Notes under the pieces: model-generated
Databases searched by the model: none
The model's input: the letters and a program-made list of their open reading frames with translations, nothing else
Told to the model about the DNA's origin: nothing
Position numbers and translations under genes: made by a program
Assembly: GCA_949318235.1 (NCBI GenBank)
Contig: OX439133.1
Span: forward strand, 9,700,347 to 9,764,346
Direction of reading: 5' to 3'
From: Ecdyonurus torrentis
Taxonomy: Eukaryota; Arthropoda; Insecta; Ephemeroptera; Heptageniidae
Length of the DNA stretch: 64,000 bases
Part shown: positions 56,025 to 64,000 of the stretch, in pieces
Position numbering within the stretch: position 1 is the stretch's first letter
Layout of the letters: the number at the start of each line of letters is the position of its first letter

Positions 56025-57398
56025 ATCACTTGTCAGAGTGTTTCATAATTTCAGTTTTATACAGTACATATAATTATAAAGTTTTGAATAGAATACTATT
56101 TAAAATATTAATTACCTTTACAAATTTTTACAGAACATAGAAGGTACAGACATTTTGCATAAACCAAATATACAATACAATAATTGTGCAAAAAAAATTT
56201 TCTTGGATTGATAAGGTAGTTTTTAAATTATCGAGTTGATATGGTTATGCAAAAATTTGAATTCTGTTAAAAATATATGCATAAAGAGTCTTTAGATATA
56301 ATATATTTATAATAATTGTTGAATTACTTATCTTATAGTTACAAGACTCGCGAGTCCTGAAATCTTTATCATAAGTATAGTAGTTGTTTTAATCGACATT
56401 CGACACTAATTATCAAGGGCTACCAAAATTTAGTTGAACTTAGTCAGTGGAGTATTTTAACTTCAACCCTTAAATTGAAAACTTTATTTTATTGCAATAT
56501 TTTATTCCCAGTTAAATCACATATTATTACAGTATCACCACTTTGGTTTAAAAGTGTATCAGTGACACATGAATTTTCCGAATTTCAAAATGGATATATA
56601 AATAAATTTATTAATTAATTTTAAAATTTCTAAAATAATTTATCACAGAAAATCAAAGACAAAATCCTATACAAGATTTAAAAAATATAATTTTGATTTA
56701 TTTTAAAATAATTAAAAATAAAACAAATAAAAATTATTATAATTTAGTATATATAATATATTTTTATTATGTTATTAGTTCATAATAAAACCACACAAAA
56801 ATAAACATATATTTATAACTATCATAACTTTTATAATCCTAATTTTTAAAGTATTCTAACATTATTTAAGAAGCTCTTTTTCTTCTTAAAATCTTATATG
56901 TTATTATGTAATTTAAAACAAAAATTCCCCCTTTTTTTGTCATCTAGGATCTATAAATTGTTGCATCATTATAAGTATTTATAAGTTTGGGTTTTTTTCC
57001 ATTGTATGTGGTGATATGAACTATAACTCTCACTTCTTACTGTATAGTCAGTAATTCAAAAATGAGTTAAACTTTCTCTTTCTATTTAGTTAGCAGGATC
57101 TCCCCAACATTGCATTTACATTTATTGTTTATTTAAAATATTAGTAGTCAATATTTAATTATTATACTTTACTTATACTTTCACTGATTTAGTTTTAAGT
57201 TTCTTTAAATAAATAAAAATTATACAAAGGAAATGCATTTTTGAGTAGTTATATGTTTACTAGATGGGAAACAGTTGGATCTGGACTGAAATAGCTGGAC
57301 TTCTTCATATAGTTTATTTTATATTACTTCAGGATAATTTAAATGAAATTCAAAGAATAGAAATATTTTTATTGATCAAGACAGTTCAAAGCAACTTA

Positions 57399-57543
57399 GT
57401 ATACTCGACTCAAAATATCTTAGTTACCTGCCGTTCAACCTTTTACGGTATCACCCAGCCGCCCTCCTCCTCAAATGTGACAATGGGCGATACTTTAGGC
57501 ATGCCCGATTTAAATCGACTAAGGTTTTTTGAGTCGAGTATAT
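57399..57543. mobile_element. Inverted-repeat element with TATACTCGACTCAAAA ends
   Basis: GTATACTCGACTCAAAATAT then CTTAGT at the left and ACTAAGGTTTTTTGAGTCGA then GTATATTA at the right are inverted repeats of about 26 bp. The core (about 95 bp) is G+C-rich (CAGCCGCCCTCCTCC). TA at each edge fits a Tc1/mariner-like non-autonomous element. An open frame runs through it by chance. Confidence 0.65.
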
Positions 57544-57821
57544 TATATAGTGTATACATATTACAACAAGTGTTGGTCTCGCCGATGATATCTCAAATTG
57601 TGTATCAATTTAAAGATTTTCTTATGTAAGCTAGCATTTAAAATCTTTGCGGACAAATCCCATTTAATAGAAATGTAATAATAGTTCTACCTTTATTATT
57701 GTTATATGTTTTTAAAAAAATAACAATAACAAAATGTCATTTGGGTGTAAATTCATGGAAATTATGAAGAATTTATGAATATTAAATGTTGCATTTAATA
57801 TCACTTTAGCATAAATGTTGG

Positions 57822-57916
57822 TACACTCCTCCCGAATAAATCTGAACACAGTGTTAATCTCTCCATATATGGGGAAACTTTAACGCAAGCGGTCAGATTT
57901 ATTCGGGAGGAGTATA
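57822..57916. mobile_element. Miniature inverted-repeat element, 95 bp
   Basis: ACTCCTCCCGAATAAATCTG and CAGATTTATTCGGGAGGAGT are perfect 20-bp inverted repeats, with TA near both ends. The core is about 45 bp. It abuts copy 7 of the seven-copy family. Confidence 0.75.
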
Positions 57917-58226
57917 GATTGTATGCAGATGACGTCATATTTAATGCGCTTGGAGGTCATACTTGGAGTAGTGAATAGCATTGCTAAGCATAGTAAAAAC
58001 TTCGTTTTATGCAATTTTCTTTGAAAATCTGTTAATTTTTTGTTATTGTTATTTTTCTCACATATACTTGAGATACTAATTTATCATATTTACAGCATCA
58101 ATGATCTCAAAAATATTGCATAGTGTTTTTAAACTTGCAAAATGAGTTATTTTCCTATGCCATCCATGTTATTGAGTAATCCAGCATGGCATCAACTTAT
58201 AACATGAATGCATACACCCTATATAT
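57912..58226 (-). mobile_element. Seven-copy MITE family, copy 7 (reverse)
   Basis: Left GTATAGATTGTATGCAGATG then ACGTCATATTTAATGCGC, right ATGGCATCAACTTATAACAT then GAATGCATACACCCTATA. The left edge overlaps the end of the 95-bp element by a few bases, so one probably inserted at the border of the other. Confidence 0.7.
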
Positions 58227-58379
58227 TGTTATAGCGGTAATTATGCTGCATAACACGGTAATGTTAAATTTAATAGTAAGAGTTCAACTCATAATTATGA
58301 AACTAGAAATTTAAATAGTAAATTACCATCAGTTTATTGTAGAACTGAAATGTATAAAAACGGTCCGTTTTGCATTTGT

Positions 58380-58527
58380 TTAAACTTTAAACATATATAA
58401 TAAATTACCATTAGAGATGAGACTTATTAGTGATTTCAATGTTTTTAAAAAGAAATTGAAATTGTTCTTATTAAATAATTCTTTTTACAACTTACAAGAA
58501 TTTTATGATTTTTAAATAATATTTTAT

Positions 58528-58563
<36 letters not shown>

Positions 58564-58830
58564 CAAATTCAGGGCCCTAGAGTGAGCCCACAGCTATGTT
58601 TTTATTGATTTTAATAATAATATAAATATGAATGTAAAAGTAGCACCAAATGTGCATATAGTATGTAAGTGTTTTGACTTTTTCTGTCTGTTAATTAACC
58701 TTGACGAATACGATGTGTATTGTATACGATTGAAGGAAAGAGAGAGAAATAAAGAAATTTTGAATTTGAATTTGAATTTGAATAAGAACCAACCGATAAG
58801 GCTACGTCTTGGTTGCATTTTGTAAATCTA
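58380..58830 (+). mobile_element. Non-LTR retrotransposon 3' tail
   Basis: Reads KLPLEMRLISDFNVFKKKLK then LFLLNNSFYNLQEFYDF and a stop, matching the layout of the end of the LINE frame at 2.2 kb (LWNQIPSELKS...MKKFFLDNL). A 3' UTR follows with an A run (58,530-58,559), then AATAAA, then a short TTTGAA repeat (58,759-58,782) and the terminal hairpin CCAACCGATAAGGCTACGTC then TTGGTTG. The upstream part is lost. Confidence 0.65.
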
Positions 58831-60195
58831 TAATGTTTAACTATATATCAATGATTTTCTTGCCACAAAAATGAACCATTAATTACATATTATATTTTTA
58901 TTGTTATATGGTTAAAATGACTGTAAAAGTCATGAGACGTATTAAAATCATTAATCTTATTAAGTTGTATCCAAATACCTACAGTTAAGTTAAATTTAAA
59001 ATTAATGACAATTTGTTAATATTGAAATCCGACGAATTCAAATAAATATTGAAATTTATTAACATAAACAATTAAACAGAAAACTTTTGCTATTATATTA
59101 ACACAACAATTTGAAAGTATAAAAATTAATGTTTATATTATAATTAAAATGTAATTTTTTTTTATATCTATCAATATTTTTTTCAATATTTTTTTAACAA
59201 TTTTAATAAAATTAAATAAATAATAACTGATAACGTTGTTAATACTTTTTATAAAAAAAAGTTATTTATTTTTTCATATAAGAAGTAACAAAGTTACCTT
59301 CAATTTAAATTATCTGCTACAACATTGTTTGTTAAGATTAGACTGTTAAATCCTGTTAGATCGTATTAAATTTATAAATTGCATAGTAAGAAGTTGTATA
59401 GGTAGACAGATTTAAATCAGTTTAACGACACTTACCTTAATTCTACATGAAAGTTTCACGAGCAGATAATATCAGATATAGGAAATAAAATTAGGAATAG
59501 AATTCCATAAATTTAAAACTTTTGTACTGCTGATCTTTTTATATATTTATTTCCTAAATACCAATCAATGTTTGAGTACATGCAATCAATCAAAATTTTT
59601 CTGCGTTTACAACTATAACTCACACACATGGCAGTACCTTCAGCTTCATATGAAAATAATCTAAATTAAAAATCTTGTTAACTTTTAAATATGATAATAT
59701 TTCATTTAAAAAGGTGAAATTCAACCGTTATGGATCTCTATTACTTTATTTGTCATTTTATGCTTTTGCTTATTAATTAATATCTCATCTGTACTGCAAC
59801 ATAAAATAATTATACATGCAATCATTTTAAGTATAATGCGTGCTCTAAATACGTCTCTGTAACATAATAAATTTTACTACAAAATAATTATATTAATTAT
59901 AAGTTGCAAGCTTTAAAAAAATAAAAATATCAATTTATGTATAAAAATAATCAATTTCTCTACATTTAAATATTGCTGTAACAAGTTCACATATCGAGCA
60001 ATGAAAGTGTATACCTGTATATCACCTTTTTTAAATGCATATTAAGTGAAATTCTATGTAGTTAATTATATTTTGTAAATATATTAATAGAAAATGTTTA
60101 TAAAGTTAATTGAACTTCAAGTTGATTTGCTACATAGGTAATATAGGTATATAGTAGTTTTCGTACTCTACAAAAAAATAAATTTAATAGTTATA

Positions 60196-60258
60196 TAAAT
60201 AAATGGATGGATAAATAAATAAATAAACAATTAAACAAACAAATCAATCAATCAATAA
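60196..60258 (+). repeat. Mixed tetranucleotide repeat
   Basis: TAAA units pass into CAAA and then CAAT units. Imperfect. Confidence 0.7.
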
Positions 60259-60597
60259 AGTGGAATAAAACAAATTTATACTACTATACAAAAATAAAAA
60301 ATAAAAATTGAAAAATGCATTAAAAAACGTGACTGTTAAAGCATATCAAATCTATTAGAGTACATCAAGAAATAATAACAATAATATATCATTAATATAT
60401 TACAAAAAAAAAATGTTGTTTAGTCAGGTTCAAGGCCACTACACTTTTATCATGCAACTCTCTATTAAAAATGCATTTCTTTTTAAAACACGTTATTATA
60501 ATAATAAAAATAATAACATTAAAAAAAATCCTTATATTATAGCTAATAATACAGCTTTAGGTGTCCTACATTTTTTAACGCTGCCACTCTCGCTTTA

Positions 60598-60638
<41 letters not shown>

Positions 60639-61994
60639 CTCTGTCTCATATAATCTCCCTCTCTATAAAGATTCCCCCTTCTTTTATTTATTTCAATTTT
60701 TCTACCTTTAGTATACATCAGAAAGTTGTGAGTAAAGCATCATCTACTATATCGTGTTTAATAAACCGGCGTGGATATAATAATAATTAATTAAAATGAA
60801 ATTTAATGAATATTAATTCTTTTTCAGTGTTTTTTAGTAATTTTTTGGTGAAATTAATTTTTAAGTGAAAGTGGTGTATATACTTATTGTGGATTACAGT
60901 TTGAATGGAAAAAATGATCAAATTTTTAAAATGTAAGTATTCGTAGATTTTCTTATAATAAATACTTCTTTTAAACTGTCAATGTTTAATTATTTTGTTG
61001 AGATTGTAAGCGATCAATGTAATTCATTCGTAATAGTATACTCCTAGTATCATGCTCAAATATCTTGTTTTGATTATTTATTAGCATATAGATGATTAAG
61101 CTTTTAATTCATAATAATAAATAAGTTTTAAAATAAAATAAAATTAATTCAAATAAAAATTTATAATTATTATTTTTTTAAATTAACATTAAATAAATGC
61201 ATTTTATTTCTCTTTATTTGCATAATTATAATTTTCTATTATACATTTAATGTAGAAATGAAATAATCTTGTTTTTATCACGCAGTGAAAATTTTCACCT
61301 TAAATACAATTTAATAATTTAAAAAAAAAAGATGATTTTTTTAAGTATGTAATAAATTTTGTACGGACAGTGAAAAAAAGCAAAATGTTGATATCATTTT
61401 TGCCATTACTTTTTTAACTTAAAAGTATAACGTTTAGTTTTTATATCAAATATCTATTACAAGAGATCGTAGAATATTTTCTTTTTTGTATTTTTTCATT
61501 ACTTATTGTAGGATTTTTTTTTGAACATAAAGATTAATTAATTTTTTGTGTAATTAATACAGTAAATCTATCCATCTCATGTATGGTAAAGACCCAGTTT
61601 TATTGGCATGCTAAAGACTTTTTACGGGCTATTTAAATGGAAAAATGTCCAGTCCCTATTAATCACTGGCACTTATTAGAAAAATATTAAGGCGAGAACA
61701 CGTTTGATGCCAATTCTATAATCCTGGGTATCCAAATTTTCAAGTTTCAAGTCCTTAGCTTAATTGTAAGAGGAGATAATAATTGTTATTAATTTTCATT
61801 TACAAATCTGCCAACAATTGGGACCTGATAACCATTGGAACTCGACTATGCATACAAACAAAATATTTATCTTTAACCAAGACGTTACAAAATTAAATAA
61901 TATTAAATTAATATAATAAAAATAAATAAACACTACATAAAAAAATATAAGAAAAATTCGAAATATCTTTATTCTCAGTCTCCTACAACAATGA

Positions 61995-62093
61995 TATTCG
62001 TAAACCCTGTTCTCTACTCCTAAAATGACGATCAACTTTGGTTATTGAAATAAAATGCGCATTTTTGGTGCAAGAGAATAGGGTTTACGAACA
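61995..62093. mobile_element. Small inverted-repeat element, about 99 bp
   Basis: ATTCGTAAACCCTGTTCTC and GAGAATAGGGTTTACGAAC are inverted repeats with one internal mismatch. The core is about 60 bp with no coding. Confidence 0.65.
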
Positions 62094-62421
62094 ACACTAA
62101 AGTTCTTACCTACCAATGTTTATTTCCCTTGTTAAGACGTAAAGGGTTGAAATATATATATTTTTTAATTAGCCTCCAGCTAAGGCTTAATGATTTTATA
62201 TACCTACATTTTTTTATTAACAAAATAAAAGAAGACTTCTAATTTAAAAAGGTTTTGAATATATGCAACGAAACGTTGTAAGATTCATTAAACTGACAAT
62301 TTCTTTAATCTTAAATTAATGACTTTTCATACAAGGGTAGTCGTTAAAAAGAAAAATAATATAGTTATATATAATTTTTTATAAAAATGTCTTCTTTAGT
62401 AATTTGAAACTATACAGTAAA

Positions 62422-62530
62422 CACGATTGTCGTATTATATCTTACCATTTAAATCCGGTGCTTTTTTTTTCATTAACATTGAAAATTTAGCGCCTGTTTT
62501 TGAATGGTAATTGGTAAAACACATTATCAC
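62422..62530. mobile_element. Small inverted-repeat element, relative of the 3.1-kb copy
   Basis: Shares ATATCTTACCATTTAAATCC, AACATTGAAAATTTAGC and TTTTTGAATGGTAAT with 3,141-3,246 in the same order. Its ends are more decayed (ACACGATTGTCG ... ACATTATCAC). Confidence 0.5.
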
Positions 62531-62629
62531 AAATTGAAATAATAATAATAATATATCTAATGCTAATCTGAAAGAAAAAAAAACTTACAGCGTTTTATTA
62601 TTACTTTAAAAAGGGTAGTTTGACCGAAG

Positions 62630-62721
62630 TTGGGTATGGTCACTATGTCATATAAACCTGCGTGCGGTGCTCCGTGTCTTGCTTCGGTCTTGCCTAAAGC
62701 ATGTGACGTCACCATACCCAA
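62630..62721. mobile_element. Small hairpin element, 92 bp
   Basis: TTGGGTATGGTCACTATGTC and GTGACGTCACCATACCCAA are inverted repeats. The core (GTGCGGTGCTCCGTGTC) is G+C-rich. No second copy seen here. Confidence 0.55.
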
Positions 62722-62790
62722 GTAACAATGAGTAAAATTGTAAAGTTATATTAAAGCCATGGACCACATAAAACAACATGTGCTTTTAAA

Positions 62791-63030
62791 TGTATAAACA
62801 CAAAATGGGATCTGCAAAACTGATGACAATTTTTACCAGAATGTTGATAATGTTACGAGAGAGCGTGAAAATACTAAAAAGTATGCAATTTGCGTGATTA
62901 TTCATGTTTCTGACGTCAGAAACATGCAAAAATTAGTATGAAAAATGTGGTGCGGGTTGCATAAATTTTCTGATCACTGCTACGTAGCTACAATTGGGTT
63001 TTGAGAAAAACCAATGTTATTTATGTAAGT
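62791..63030 (+). repeat. Dispersed repeat R1, copy 2
   Basis: Collinear with 5,812-6,097 over the blocks listed there. It contains the perfect inverted repeat CATGTTTCTGACGTCAGAAACATG at 62,903-62,926 (written in halves: CATGTTTCTGAC / GTCAGAAACATG), which copy 1 lacks. Confidence 0.65.
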
Positions 63031-64000
63031 CCCATAAGTGTTTTGTGATTTAAATGCTTATGTTTTCTTCTAGTCTATTCCTTTAAATATTACAAAATGA
63101 AAAGAAAATATTTGGAAATCTAATTACGTACACTTGTACGTGGTAGAAATTGTACAGGGCTTTTTCATTAAAGAGCCCCTGGCCTCAAAAACAAATTTCC
63201 TCTCAATGATAAATCATGAGATAGGATTATTATAAATACACATATTTTGTGCCTTAAGAGGCCGTTTTACTCTCTGGAAAATATAAATGTAAACAAACTG
63301 TCTAAAAGATCAAAATCTAAGATAAGGCAGGAAACTTAAATGACTGAAATCGAGTGGTCATACGTCATCAGAGTGCCCAATAATCACAGGAAACGAATAC
63401 AATAGATTGGTATGTAAGGCAGTGATAACAGGTTTCAAATCAAGCTCGAGCCTTGCAAAGAACGAAGAGAGTATTTTTTTTACATAATATTGAATCTATA
63501 GACAGCAAACATTCTTATAATATTATAATATAACGCATTTATTTATTTTTTGTATAATATTGTAAAAGGAAAAAATAAAATCATAGAAATATGCAATTTG
63601 CTTCTTCCATGCAAATATGATAATGCATATTACAATAAAAATATATTAACTTTTAAAAGTCTACGTGCAAATGATACAATATAAATAATAAGTAATAATA
63701 TTATATAAACGAAAACACAAATTTGAAGATGAAAATAAATTGCCGTTGATCTCCAAATCGTGACAGTTCATCAGAAAGGTGTATAATTATATAAATTATT
63801 TGCAAGCAATATAATATATTTACATTAAAATAAAAATAAGTGATATTTTCCAAATATTTTAATTTATTAATAATATATCCATTTTCTTAGTGTGCCGATA
63901 ATATCAATTTATTTTCTTCCAAATTGTTGTTTTAGTATAATATTGTACTTTTATAATTTTATTTTTTTATCATTATATATATTGCACGTATATAAATCTA

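Larger units (their letters stand above)
43160..64000. other. Intergenic or downstream DNA, no gene recognised
   Basis: No frame shows domain-level features. The longer frames (46,827-47,162 minus; 57,264-57,629 plus; 49,607-49,882 plus) consist of T/A runs or cross inverted-repeat elements. The region holds five copies of the seven-copy family, three of the AGCTCGTTCT family and several other small elements. A weak exon-like signal near 60.9 kb is listed under findings. Confidence 0.6.

Noticed and set aside
57264..57629. 121-codon + strand frame, the longest plus-strand frame downstream
   Set aside because: It runs through the whole 145-bp inverted-repeat element (57,399-57,543), has no recognisable domain and no splice or promoter context.

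Overview
The window is eukaryotic DNA, very A+T-rich by eye, with long homopolymer runs, CT/GA microsatellites, spliced exons with GT-AG borders and many short inverted-repeat elements. The one gene I can identify is the 3' part of an RBPMS-family RNA-binding protein gene of the couch potato (cpo) / MEC-8 type. The protein sequence points to an arthropod, probably an insect. I cannot name the order or species.

Layout. Positions 1-17,221 are upstream intron or flanking DNA with no exon I can defend; they hold a LINE 3' fragment, small inverted-repeat elements and three long CT tracts. From 17,222 to 38,138 eight constitutive-looking coding exons on the + strand join in one open frame of about 350 codons: RRM1 (four exons), a Gly/Ala-rich linker with a polyalanine tract, a conserved-looking linker (GPELW...LAYSAA...LVHPALHPQ), a second linker, RRM2 (two exons) and a short tail ending GQV-stop. 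The start codon and N-terminus lie outside the window or were not recognised. About 5 kb of strongly A-rich, repeat-poor DNA follows and ends at AATAAA (43,138) plus a GT-rich element, which fits a long 3' UTR. From 43.2 to 64 kb there is no convincing gene, only a dense field of non-autonomous elements.

Beyond the main frame I see three alternative pieces: a 48-bp exon that can end the protein early (23,699); an extension of the linker exon with an in-frame TGA followed by 41 more open codons and a phase-0 donor (26,149-26,295); and a 78-bp phase-0 cassette exon (26,778-26,855). Together they suggest isoforms that end before RRM2, or reach it by skipping or reading through a UGA codon.

Repeats: a seven-copy inverted-repeat family of about 300 bp (31-58 kb); a family with AGCTCGTTCT ends, including one copy nested in another; a short palindromic family at 27.9-31.9 kb; large foldbacks at 13.8, 20.0, 37.7 and 49.6 kb; a TTAA-flanked element at 33.8 kb; a hAT-like element at 47.8 kb; a tRNA-derived SINE at 17.6 kb; two LINE tails sharing a 3' hairpin; and a recent-looking array at 28.5-29.9 kb of 418-bp units, each carrying a tRNA-like sequence, in inverted and tandem arrangement. 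I saw no rRNA, CRISPR, prokaryotic operon or defence-type system. All calls are from reading the sequence; no search was run.
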